Of a DNA stretch of 64,000 nucleotides, positions 29,601-42,400 are shown in pieces (the first letter of the stretch is position 1; each line of letters opens with the position of its first letter). Under the pieces are notes generated by a model that was not told the origin of the DNA, did not search any database, and saw nothing but the letters and a program-made list of their open reading frames with translations. The translations under genes were made by a program, and so were the position numbers. This stretch comes from Gavia stellata (Eukaryota; Chordata; Aves; Gaviiformes; Gaviidae): contig NC_082637.1 of NCBI RefSeq assembly GCF_030936135.1, forward strand, positions 3,410,001 through 3,474,000. The letters run 5' to 3'.

Positions 29601-30241
29601 TCATTTTTTAGCTTTTTTTCTCCCCTTGTAGTAGTTGACTGGAACCAACCACATTATTTTACAGAGATGGGGAGGTTCATGTATGGTCAGTAGTACCTTT
29701 CCTCGCTCGATGCAGGTTGCCTGTGCAGCAGTGATAACAGCTGTGCTTACTCGGGCAAAGTAGGGGCTTTCAAGGTGTAAATCATTGACATTGCATGATG
29801 GACTCCCTTTCTTGACAATGGGAGTCATTTGCCTAGCTATCTGTGCATATTGAATTGGAAAACATATTTTTGAGTAGCTTGTCAACTTAAGACCCCTGTT
29901 TAAATTGTGAATTCCCTACAGTTTTCCCCACTGGTAGCAGCCTTGACATTGATACAACTGTGACGCTGTTTTCTTGCTGAGTGTAATTTATGAAAATCCA
30001 AGTGAGACGATGCATGAAGTGTAGAGCACAGTGACTTTTAACTTCCTTGGATGAAGATGTTGTTGTCCTAAGTTTGTTGAAAGAAAAGTCTTTTCAGTGC
30101 CTTCCTATGCGCCTGTTTTCTATATGTCAGTAATTGTTCAAGGTAGTGAGCTAAAGCTTTACTGATAGCTAATTTAGGATCTGTATATTCCTTATTTGTA
30201 CAAAAGACTTTAAACATTTCTCTTTTTTTTTTTTCTTGAAG
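17635..30241 (+). other. DYM: DYM intron 1 (12.6 kb)
   Basis: The first part is still CpG island; the rest is AT-rich with no recognised exon, RNA gene or long repeat. An 18-T run lies at 21406-21423. Small degenerate tandem repeats occur at about 21104-21136 (CGCTTAATGGGT twice, 21 bp apart) and 24486-24530 (TGCTTTAGAC twice, 24 bp apart). A moderately GC-rich patch lies at about 27245-27430. The intron ends in a long pyrimidine tract and TTGAAG at 30241. Confidence 0.6.
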
Positions 30242-30279
30242 AAATGAAAATTTAGAAAGGGATTTGCCAAGTAAAGAAG

Positions 30280-30419
30280 ATGGGAGCAAATAGCAGCAGC
30301 ATCAGTGAGCTTCCAGAAAACGAGTACTTGAAAAAATTATCGGGAGCAGAGCCCATCTCTGAGAATGACCCATTCTGGAATCAGCTGCTGTCTTTTAGCT
30401 TTACTACTCCAACAAACAG
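30280..30419 (+). CDS. DYM: DYM exon 2 (first coding exon)
   Basis: This exon encodes residues 1-46 plus two bases of codon 47. The acceptor is at 30241 after a 14-nt T run, so the exon also contributes 38 nt of 5' UTR (30242-30279) before the ATG. The sequence [16 protein letters not shown] near the exon end is strongly conserved. Donor AG|GTAAGA is at 30420. A minimal upstream frame (ATG at 30244, stop ending 30255) precedes the true start. Confidence 0.95.
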
Positions 30420-33400
30420 GTAAGATGGTGCTTGCTGAAGAACTAAACCTTGATAATATATTTATAGAAGTGACGAGTCTGAAAGCAAATGAGTGGGTTT
30501 TGTTAATTATTCCTGGTTTAGGTAGCAGAGGAATAAATGCCTATGTAAATTGGATTCTGTTGTTTCTAATTTTGGAAGCTCTTTCCACCACCTCTTCCAT
30601 TCCTGTGGGTTCCTTTCTTCATAATAGCTGTAATTGCTATTCCTTCTCCTGGTAGCTGGGAAAGATCAGAAGTAGGGTCTGTAGTGTTGAGGGGGGAGCT
30701 TTTCTTTTTTCTTTTGGTTGTTTTTTTTGTTGTTGTTTTGCGGTCCCTTTTTTTTTTTCTTTGAGAAAGCCTCTGATGTCTCTGGAATTGCTGAAGACTC
30801 CAATGCATGATGTTTCCTCTCAACTTACAGTGAATTGTACATCTTCTGTGACTTAATTGTGGGTTAGCTGTTGAGTTTCTTAGTCTCTATGGCTTTTTTC
30901 CTTCCTCTTCTACATTTTAGAAAGAAGCTTGGCACGTTGTGTCCATAAAAATACTTTCTAAATATCTAAAAATTCAAGTTTTGCATATCTTTTCACTCTA
31001 GCAAGTGGTGTAGATATAAATTAATATTTTTGAGAGGATCCATAGCACGTCTCTGGAAATAGAGAAGATAAATCCTTGTGACTTCTGTTAACCCAAGTCC
31101 ATTGCTAAATTCATTGCCCTGTGTTGATTATCAGTCTTACAAGAACAATCTGGTATTACTTAATACCTTTAAGTATTACTTCAACTGTTTTTACAGTTTA
31201 TAATGTGACCTGATACTTTTCTGTCAGGTGAATGTCTTGTTTAACCCCTTTATTGTTAGCAGTATTTCCTTGCCAAGGACCTAGCTTTTTCATAAAGGAT
31301 CATAACAGACTACATCTAAACACTTGTGTAACAGGTTTAAACAGACCACAATGTATTACTGCTAAAATGGGGAACACTTTTAATCTTTAATAAATTGGAA
31401 AGGTGTTTGAGAGCCGTTCTGGCCAATTTTACTGCCACCTTTCAATTTATTTTTGTTAAAACGGAGCTCCTGTCAAAATGAATGGTAGTCAACGGTATTT
31501 TTTTAAGAAGGTGAAAAAACGGTGCAGATTTATGACTACCCTGAGTGCTCGAACCTTGAATGTAAATTAGTGATTGAATGACGAATGGCATACCATTGCT
31601 AGTGAGATATAGTTTACATGTTACATGACTTACCTGTGTTCTGTGTCTTGTGCACAGTAGCTTCTGAAAGGCAGAGAAACACGTTTATTTTCATAACAAT
31701 TAGGAGCAGATCTGGTAGATAATCTGTCTCATACTAGAGTGCCTGTAAGTAAGTGAAATTTCAGACAGCTGGCAGGGGAAATGGTTAAGATAAACAACTG
31801 GGAGGCATTTACTATATTTTTGTAGAGAGTGAGGAGGAAGAAGGGTTTTGTCTTCTGCATGGAGAGAATAGCTAGAGGGTAGCAAGAAGATACAGGGTTG
31901 TGACAATATTCTAAGAAGTCATTATAATACTGCATTGTGGTTTTTTTAGGGGGAAATAGTTATATATAAATCCCCAGCAATTTCTTTCAGTTGTTCTACT
32001 GCTCCTCCCTCCCCCATCAAAGTAAAGGAGTTTTTCATAAAGCTTTGCAGCTTTTTTGTGCCTATTTTGTGCAGTCAGATCCAGTGCAGAGTAAGTTTGT
32101 TTAAAAAAAAAAACACCTAAAAAACCAAAAACACAAAAAAACACCAAAACAAAAAACCACCCCCCAAAAAAACCCCAAATAAGAAACATAATTAAAAAAA
32201 CCCCAAGCAAACAAAGAAAACTGATCCAAAAGCAGGTTGCAAGTTTAATTAGCTGAACACCAGATGGTGCTCTTGCCTGGCAGCTAGAAGAGAAGTATTT
32301 TTAGAGGCATCTTTTGTGCAGCTTAATAATTGGAAGGAAACAGAAATTTCCCATTAAGTTGCATCTACCTGAGAGAACCATTTGACAAATGATGTCAGAC
32401 AATGTTGGCTGCACAGCACCCTCAGCCATTGTCTAAATCAGATAACCTTGCCCGCAGGAACAGGACAATAGAGGTCAATGTTCATTTTTGAGATTGAAAG
32501 CTTGCAAAATACCAAGTTAACTCTGTTTTGTTTTAATGAGGCTTGAGTGTAGGTCATACTTTTGACAAGAGCAAGATGCTAGTGTTTGACTGTTGTGGAA
32601 AGGAGCCAGTTTTCACCTGTCAAACAGGACAGAATTTAAAGTTTTCTTCTCAAATTATGCCTTTTCCAATTGTGTGTTGCAAAACTGGTGTGTTGATAGT
32701 AGGTGATTGTTTGCAAGTGTTATGGGGAGCCATATAAATGCTGTGTGGTGTTTTTGTGGAGGGAATTGATGATAACTCTAGAGTAAAAGATCTATCCTAC
32801 TTCCTCAAATTTTTCCAAAGATGGGACTGGCATAATCCCGAGGGAGAAGAGGGTTGTATTCTCTGGACGCTGCTTTGGACATATCTGTTCTATATATGGC
32901 AGTACTATAGGGAAAGAAGAGGAGGAAAAACATGAAGAAAGAAGGTGGTAGGAAAAGCAAACAAGCAACAATAAAAAAGCCAACCAAAAAAGCAGCAACA
33001 CGTGGGAGGTGATGGGGCTGGGGTAGGTTGCCTCCTTTCTGTGACAGACGCCTGACAGACTTACCTTGTTGCCATGAAACCTTACCTGTAGGAAGGAACC
33101 AGTGTCTGCAAAGAAGGCAAAGAGTGCTTGTGATACATTTGAGGGAAACTTGAGTCCATGTGCATAAGTGAAGTTTGTGGGGTTTTTAACACTTTTCTGT
33201 GTATGCTTTCTCTCCAGTGAGGAATATGTGAATAGTGCTTTGCTTTACAGAAGCCGTTCCGAATTAGTCCAGGTACTGCTGATCATAGTTGCTAAGGGAA
33301 GATCTTTCAGGCTGCCAAACCGAGTTGGATCTTCTGAGGAACAATAGTCTTTTAATCCCCAAAATCAGAAGCCCAGGGCCTTGGCTTGAGAGTTGGTGAA

Positions 33401-36400
33401 TTACTGGCTTTCTACTCTGGGAAAGGTGAAGGCGTGATATTTTAACGGTACTGCTCTCTATGCTCTCCTGTCTCTCTTCATTTTCCTACGCTTTGCTTTT
33501 CTCGGCACTTTATACTCTTGTCTGTCTTTGTTTTGCTTTTCTCCTGTTCCCCTTTTAGCTTGGTTGGTCTCTTCCTCCGTTCATCTGTTTCTCATCTTCC
33601 TGGTTCTCTCTCTTGTGCTTTCTCTCCCCACCCCTTCCTGATTGTATATGTTAATCTCTCTGTGTGGTTCTGTGTATAGTTCTTTAACATGGCTCATTTA
33701 CTCAGCCATGCCGTCTTTACTGCGTTTATTTTTTTCAGTTCAATTAACTTCATCTGTTTCTGTGAAGAACACAAGGTAGTTCGCAGGGGGGAACAGAGTT
33801 TGCTAAGTACCAGTGCTACTGACTCTGAAGTTGCTGCGTCTCTGTCAGCAATTACTGATGCAAGGTAGTTTGCCCCTTCACCATCCCTTTCAGTGTTTAT
33901 TCGGGTCTGCTGTGGGTTTAATCAGGAACTAATGTGTCTGAAAAGCAACACAGCAAAAAGAAGTATTTATTTTTTCAGCCAAGTTAATTCCCTAGAGTGA
34001 TTCGTAGCATGGCACCACAAAACAGTTCTGGCATGGTGAAGGATTGATTTTTGGGGCACAGGAGACTGTTGGGCTAAAAGGTAGGATTGTTTAAACCTGC
34101 TGTGCCATCCAAAAATGCACGTGAAAGCATGTGGTCAAAGCAGAGCTGACTGCTGGGAGTGTAATATTCTGCTTTTCTGGGCTGGCTGTTCTTCCTCTCA
34201 TAATGCTGATTTTCTTAATAGTTAAGCAAGTATTAAGGGGAAAGATTAAGTGGGAGTAATTCTGGTCTGTGCATTCACAAACCCCGATTATGAATCGGCC
34301 GTCAGTAATCGGCAATGAGCTGATGGTGAATCCCTGCTCACTGCCCGTGATTCCCCTGCAGTGACCGATAGTAACAGCCAGAGCCAGTCTTGGCTATTTG
34401 GCAGGTAAAGCCACTGGGGCCTTACACAATTTAGGAGTGGTAGGAGATAAGTGATATATGCATAAGTGATAGTCAAAGGAAAAGCTACCAGCAGTTTAGT
34501 TTTAGGTTGCCTCATGCTTTTCAGTGTAAAAGGTGTATTGTGATCTCCTCTTCTGTAAAGCAGGTCATGGATGCTAAGCAGGTAAAATCCCCTTGGGCGA
34601 CAGAAGTGTCTGCTGAGAAATTTCTGGTTTCAGCCATTAGGAGGTACTTGGTGGTCTAAGTTCACACTCCTGCATGTTCGTTTTTCTTCACGGATCCTTA
34701 TTTGTTGCACAGAATGGATTTATGGGAGCTGAATTAAAATTGTGTAAAACCTCTTATATCTGCCACTTTCTACATTTCAAGCGGCTGACTTACCAAACTG
34801 AATAATGTTTGGATATTGGAAAAATAAAATACAGCTTTTTTGGATGACTTTTTAAGTTATTGTTTACTTTGGAGTCTTAGCTCTCAGTTTAGGCAGACCT
34901 TTGTGTTTGTCTGGCTCTCCTATGAGTTGCTACCAAGAATGCAGCCTCCTTAGCGGTGGTATTACAATTCTTCCCTGATGGAAAACTTAAAACAGCGTTA
35001 ACTAACACAGAACTTGCTGAAAATCATGTGCTTAATATTTAGTGTTCTGCTTTGTTCCTTCCCCGGAGTTTTTAATGAGTCGCTGGTTCAAGAATAGTGT
35101 GCATGAGCCTTTAATGGAAAGACATAAAAATGAGCAACTTTTATGTTGCCTTAATATGGTACATTTTTAAATTGGTACAATAAATTATATGCAGCTTTTT
35201 ATTCTTTGATGTCTTTCCTCCAACTAGTCCATTAAAGTCAGCGTTCCCACAGTATGAATTTACTGAATGGGCCGATTCTTCTGTTGTATATTCAATGGCA
35301 GGGAAAAAAGCTTTACTTAGAGGGAAAAACTGTCAGGAAAGCCGCTCCCTTTTTTTTTTTTTTACCCCTCCTCCCCTTTTAGAAGGGGTAGTTTTCTGCT
35401 ACGGTTTGAGTCTTGTTCTTCTCATAATCAGGGTAGATGTCATGGTATGGGTATGTTAATAATTACAGTTTGTATGCAGAATACTGTCTCCTGCCATGAT
35501 ATTTTAACAGTAGTCACTGCCACTTTGAAACCTTTTATATGATGATGCCTTTAAAATAAAAGCAGGTAAACCCATGTTCCTCAAAGATGACTGCTGTCAG
35601 GAAGCAACTTTCAGTGTCTTTAATGATGGTTTTGCTGAAGTCTGTGGGACCGATTGTTAGTAAATTTAAAGTAAGACAACTGAATTCAACCACTCTAAAA
35701 TAACTCCACTGATTTTTGTCCTTCCCCCCCCGCCCTTTTTTTTTCTCCCCTCTTCTTCTTGGAAGTAGTGGTTTTCTACAATATATGCCAGAAGAGCTGA
35801 CTGCAGGATCTGGCTTTCTGGTAGTGTGAAGCCAGAAATAAAAATCTGCAGTCAATGAAAACTATGACTTTTTTTGAGCAGTAGACTGTTTAATTTACCA
35901 TTCTTCCCCACCTCTACTGAAAAGATGCTTTCTTACAGACAACTAACTTGCTGATGAAGAAGCTCCTTGTACTATGATCACTAACCACAAAACCAAAGTG
36001 ATTAAATCCCAATGAAATAAAAAAATCGACATAAGATCAATTATGGAATGACAGAAGAGCAATTTCAGCAAGACAAAATAGACTTTGTATTGTCTACTGT
36101 TTCAATATTATGTTTTACTTGGTCAATAATCATTGCCTATACATATGATGGAGAACTCATGATTTTCACTCTTCCTTGTGAAATACAGAGGCAATTTTGG
36201 CTTGTGTTAGTATTCCCCTATGTTTGAGCTGGGTTGGGGGGCGTGCGTCCAATTCCCAAATGGCATTTATGTGATAGTACAGGTTTGAGGGATTGAACTT
36301 TCATATCGGGGGAAAAATAGGTGACCTGTAGTATCAGAGAGGCAGTATTTGAGCTTGCAAGTTTGTACTTAATTTTGATTTCTTCTCTCCCCTTCCTAGT

Positions 36401-39400
36401 ACGGAGTCCTTATTATGTGACATAGGGGTAGTGGTGGTGCTGCCCTCTTCCCTGCAGAAGGGGATTACCCTTGATTACTCTTTACTTCTACCGCTGATGT
36501 GCGATACCTGGTCTCACGCAGATGCTTCTTGTGTATAGATGGGTTTGTAGTGACAATTTGTATGCAAAATTTTCTTACTGCTTGCTGTGTTAAGATGTTA
36601 CGAGACAATAATCACTGCCACTCTAAAACCTCTCATGTTTTAATACCTTTAAAATAAAACAAGATAAACCCGTTTTCTTTAAAGAAGTCTGTGCTGTCAG
36701 GAAGCAAATTTCACTATCATTAATTTTAGTTTTGCTGAAGTCTGTGGGCTTACCCTCTACATGAAAAAGCAAAATAATTTCTTGCTTTTACAAAGGACTT
36801 TGAAAATACTGGCCACCAGATCACAGGATGAGGCAGGAATTCCTGTGGAGCCTGGAATTTTTTCCTAAAGCGTGTGGGAAGCAATCCTGCACCTCGCTCA
36901 TTCGCTTGGATCTAAATGAGCCAGTCAAGTATACTTTGCTTTGAATCCTTAGCGTTTCCCCCCTGTGCTCAAACTTGTTCAAATCCCCACACCAGGTGAT
37001 ACCTTTTGCTCACATCTCGGATAATTGTAGAACTGGTAAATGCGATTGGGATATGTACGACTTTCCCCAAACCAAATGGTTTAGTTCAGGTAGTGCCAGT
37101 TGAAATATATGATTACACCTACAAACTCACCCAGGTCGCTGTGATCGTGATATTAAAGATCCGTGGCCTGAAGCTGGTGTTTGTTGCCGTGTGCGTGTGA
37201 ACATCTTCCAAAGTGGTGTCTCCTCCATGGCAGGGCTTACTGGATGTTGCTGGGGTGCCCGGGTTTCTCCTAGTGATGCTCAGCAGTGCCATCAAGCAGC
37301 AGGAAGGGTTTGCTTACCTTGCTGCTTGGTTATTGCTAGAAACTGATAATCCTTTTCCTGTTGAGAATGTACTAATGGTTCTCATAGACCAGGGACTATT
37401 TTACTGCTCCATCCCTAATGAATCTCACTTCTATTTGTACGCGTTCTAGAAAATACTGTCTTTCAGAAGCTTCTTGTCAGTTCTGAAAAAGTGTAATTTT
37501 TATTTTCTCAGTTGTTGGTAGATAAAATTGCAGAGTGGAAAATGTGTGGGATTTTTTCCTTTTCTTTTCTGAAAGGTGGTTTTCTCCTGGATCCTCCCAT
37601 AGGCACTTCATTACAATTAAGTGTAATATGTTGAAGGGGATCAATTTAAATGCATTTTAGACTTTTTTTTGTCCCAAATAGTGAGCTCCTAAAACCTGTC
37701 TAGATGCGTGCATGTATATATGCGTATATTTGGCAACAAGGCAGTCCGTATCCCTCGGGTGAGGGTTTTCAGAGAGAATTGGAACATCTATTTCTGATCA
37801 GTGCAGTGAAGGAGCTTCACTCTATCAGTGCTTGCTCTGGTTGTTAGCGCTGAAAAATAGCTTGAATACTACCAGTGCTGCTCTGTGGATTAATGAAAGG
37901 ACGGATGGTTTAGTGTTAGGTTTCCATTCTTATATTCACTCATGAACCGAATGTCATCTCCACAGGGATTGTAGAGCAAAGTCAGTACTGTAGCTGGTTG
38001 TAGCATTTCTTTTGTGCCACCTTACGAATCTTGGCTCTCGCATTCTCTGCTTAAGTGTTAATGTAATTCATTTCCTGTCTTCACAGCACAAAAAAATACA
38101 TGGACAGCTTTTTCCACGTCTCTCACTTTTCTTTCTTGCCCACGTGAAGGAAAGAAAGCTACTGCTAAGCTTTGCCCCAGGAACATGGAAATGGGCTGCT
38201 ATTTCTTTGTACCCCCCCACAATACCCTCTCCATAAATCCGTCCTTGGGGATGTAGCAGTAGTATTACTACTTTTGAGCACAAGAATGCCATTTCACTGT
38301 GCGTGTGTGTTGGGACGGTGTTCTGCTGTAGTTCCTCCTCGCTAGGTGTTTCTGTTGCCTGAACTGAAACTTTGCGGATGTTGTCGCCTAGTCTTGAGGA
38401 TGGCAAGATTCAGTTCTGTATTGTTGTTGTATGAATAAGGGGGAGAGGGCTGTAGTTCATTTTTAAGCATTAAACATCTTTTTGGTAGGAAAAAGAATGA
38501 CCCAGGTGTTAAAAGCTTTGCTGAAGATCTGAAGGTCTTGCTTGGTTTGCCACTGTTTTTGATCCTGGCAACTTGTAGAAATTAGGCAACTCTGTGGAAT
38601 TTGTTTGAGGACTTTGTGTGGTTTTTAATAACTCAAAGGGAGGAAGCAAAAACCTGTGAGAATCCTATACTTTAAAACCTAACTGCTTAGGAATTAAGGG
38701 GAAAAATGAACCATAATTAAAAACTGAATGTCTATATTGTTTAAATCCTGAAGCAATTACAATAATCACTCGGTCTGTATTACAGAAGTCCCCAGCATCT
38801 TTGGATAGTGGGAGGTGGGTCACATTGTGTTGGATAACGATTATTCAGTACCTGTTGAGTTGGTGTCCAATATAATATTTACCCTGCCTGTCAGCTCTTA
38901 GGAAGGAATACATCCTGATGACAAGCAGCCAGCTGGACAAATTTAGAAGTTGGTTTTTTTTAAAGAAAAAAAAAGGTGCAAAACCTCCTTGTTTCACATA
39001 GACCTAGAAAACTGTGTTGTCTGTAGTTGCTGGTGGGGTGTTCTAGTTTTATACCATTTGTTTTTAATTACTCTGCATCTTTTTAGCACTGAAATGAGAG
39101 ACCACCTTTGAGACTAAGTTTAATGGTTTTAAAGTATAGATGAACATGTAAGTTTGTTCTTTCTGAAACTTACGTTTCAGAGCAATTGGAAAGAGGAGTG
39201 AATGCTGATATTTGATATCAAAAAAAGCCAATCTGTGTAATCTAAAGTTGTCTTGGGATATTCAGCTGTAGGTGAAGAGCTGTCTCTGCTGTCAGCTCAC
39301 TACACAGTAAATTAGTCTGATAGACAGGAAAACTTGCAGGCATCTGAAAATGGAATTTGTTTGATGTCTCTATCTTGAAGCATTTCCTGTTGAAAAGTTT

Positions 39401-42400
39401 TGAAATAATTCTTTTGGCTGCTGTTTCTACCAATATCCTTACCTCGTCTTCTAGTCCTCGGGAGTTCGGGCACAGCTCAGACAAACTCAACAGCTTCCAA
39501 GAGCATGGCTGCACGTGGCTTTTCAGCAGCGGAGCTGGTTTAGGGGCTTCCCACACAGCACCACAGTTAATCTCAGGTTGATGCAACAGTTCTTAGGACT
39601 GTACTGTAAACTGGATTACCATCTAAATTTAAAAACTGAAAGAAGGGGGACTGTTCCCCCACCGCTGCCTTTCAGAAGTTCACTGGCAGAGCTGCAGGTA
39701 GTTGCCAAGATGGGGTTGAGCCAGCGGGACAGAGAAGGCGCATGCGGTACCATGCCCTTTTTGTCTTCAGTCTCTGATGTTTTTATATAAATCAGGTTAC
39801 TCATCAGAAAATTTAATGCTTAGGAAGCAACAGGGACTTTGGCAATCTAATTACGGCAGTATTAAGTTTTGCAATATTTTTATATGAGAAGAGTGCTTGA
39901 ACGGAGGCCATACCACTGACTTTATAGGTTTAGTTACTGTTCAGGTTACATTACATTGCTACTTGCCTAGTTATTCTGAGGATGGTGATTTTCATACCTT
40001 TAATTACAAGGATGTAGCTGCATGAGCTCGGAAATTGTTCAGCCTCTATTATATGCTATGTTATGTCTACAAGCATTGAACTGGGGTTTTTTGACTGATT
40101 TTTAATTTGGGGAACTTCAGAAGGACTGCCATTCCTGTAGGTTAGACTGTATGTTAACTGAGTCTGTATAGAGGCTGTACAATCTTCTCCGATATCCTGA
40201 GCAGTAGGGTCTGTAGCGACAGGACAAGGGGTAATGGTTTTAAACTAAAAGAGGGGAGATTCAGACTAGATAGAAGGAAGAACTTTTTTACCATGAGGGT
40301 GGTGAAACATTGGAACAGGTTGTCCTTTAGGTGTTAATATCGGGACACCTTTATATTGCTTAATGTGGCATTGGACACAATATCTGATTATTATTTGCCT
40401 TTTTTTTCCCCATCTGTTAAGGAAAATATACTTCCCATGTATTCGTTTGCGAGAATCAGTTACTCTGTACTGGTAGGTTTATAGTGATAGAAGTATATAA
40501 GTGTGTTTTTACGTGTTTGACGCAGCTGGTGTTTACTTTCAGTGATGGTTGGCAGGTTTTGCTTTTGTGCTTTAGTGTTCTTTTCAGCTGATGGTTTTCA
40601 CTGAGGCATACCAACAGGCAATTAATGAAGTTATGAAAAATTTGGTGTATCTGATGCGATTGTTGTATTAGTATAATAGCATTAAAGGAAAGTGTTGCTT
40701 AGCTTGAGTTAAATGTCAGGTTGAGGGTTCTTTAATTTATGCTTTTTAAAAAAATGTTATTTCATGTGATAGTTCCTGTAAAAAAAAAAAAAAAAAAAAA
40801 AAAATCAAATTCTTTCTGAAGGCCACTGTTCTATGTGTATTTTCAATGGCATCAAGCTAAGCATGGCAGTGTTGAAGCCACAAAGGTAGTAGTAACACAA
40901 ATGGTGTAGAGACATTGTTTCACTTTGACAAACAATTCACTTCTGAATATTAGTTTCCTGGTTTATAGTCACTGTACTTCAAATGCGTGTTGTTCTGCCT
41001 GATACTAGGATGGCTGAGCACTGGAATGGGCTGCCCAGAGAGGTCGTGGAGATACTCAAAAGCCACCACTTCAAGTACAGGAACGCAACTGCTTGTGTAA
41101 CCATTTTTATTTTCTTTCCCCCCTGTCCTAGTGCTGACTTAAAGCTCTTGGAAGAAGCCACAATCTCAGTCTGCAAGTCTTTAGGTGAGAAATTGTGACA
41201 TCTTAACTCTTTTCCATGTGCTTGATCAGAAAAATTAATAGCATTCATGTGCACACCTATGTCTCAGTATACTTTACTTGTATGTGTTCCACTAGTAAGA
41301 GTCAAGTAGTGTAAAGAGTGTGTTTATATACATATGTTTCCCAAACTTTTAGAAACTTCCATCATTAAATGTTTTATAGAACTTGAAATGACTGAAAGGT
41401 TTAAAACAAGTAACTGCATCCCTGCTACCTCTTTTTCCCTCTGTCCTATAAGCTGATCAGTGAGGGAAAAGAATTAATCAGAGGACGAAAGGGAGGGGTA
41501 GTATAAACGCAATCCACGATGTTTCAAGAAGGTATATCTAGTTATGAAAACCTGCCTCGTTTTCTGACAGGAGACTATTGTGCTGTAGACAAGTCTTGGA
41601 AAGGAAGCAGTGCGAGCTCCACGTTTGGGATATTTTAAATCTAGGATGAAAAGTATGTTTAGATAACAATTATGGAGTAGTAAGGCATGTACTGGAAAAT
41701 CTTAAAAGAACAGCAGCTGTACAGAAAACCAGACATACTGTGCTTTATGTAGAAATATTTAAGACATTGAAATTTGGTTTCATTTTATATATTGTTTGAA
41801 CTAAATAGTGTCAACTGACGCATGCTATATGATCATATCTTATTTTTCCTCATCTAGTTGAGAAGAATCCTCGAACAGGAAACCTTGGGTCATTGATTAA
41901 AGTCTTTCTTTCTAGAACCAAAGAGTTAAAAATTTCAGCAGAATGTCAGAAGTAAGTACCTGGAAAACAGCTGTGTGCGCCATTTCACTTTTTAAATGTT
42001 TCTTTTGCTGCTAGCTCTTGAGATTTTACTTTGCTGGTTAACATAATCACAGACCAAAACTTAAAATTCTCTTAAATTGTTGTTTGAAACAGAACAAGTA
42101 TCTAGTACTTTTCCAAACACAGAAGGTTAAGTGTAACAGGTAAATAGATTGCTGGGCAAAAAGACATGTTTGTGTTCATCCTGTATGTTACATAAACACA
42201 TCTGTACACAAGATAGTGTAACTTCTGGCTACTACTGGTTTAGAGCTGTTTGAAAATTACCTGACCTTTTTAGCTAAATCTTAATGTGTGAACCGGTATT
42301 TTATCTTGGAAGTATTTTGAATTGGGTTGGATTTGAGCACAAACTTCTACATAAAGATATAGCTTTAAAATCATATCATATGCAACTGTCATTGGTTTTG

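Larger units (their letters stand above)
30420..41131 (+). other. DYM: DYM intron 2 (10.7 kb)
   Basis: AT-rich intron without a recognised exon. It holds an A/C-rich block (32103-32218), a diverged duplication (35471-35648 and 36555-36748), CR1 scraps (40212-40332 and 41005-41075) and a 25-A run (40780-40804). The acceptor is CCTAG at 41131. Confidence 0.65.
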
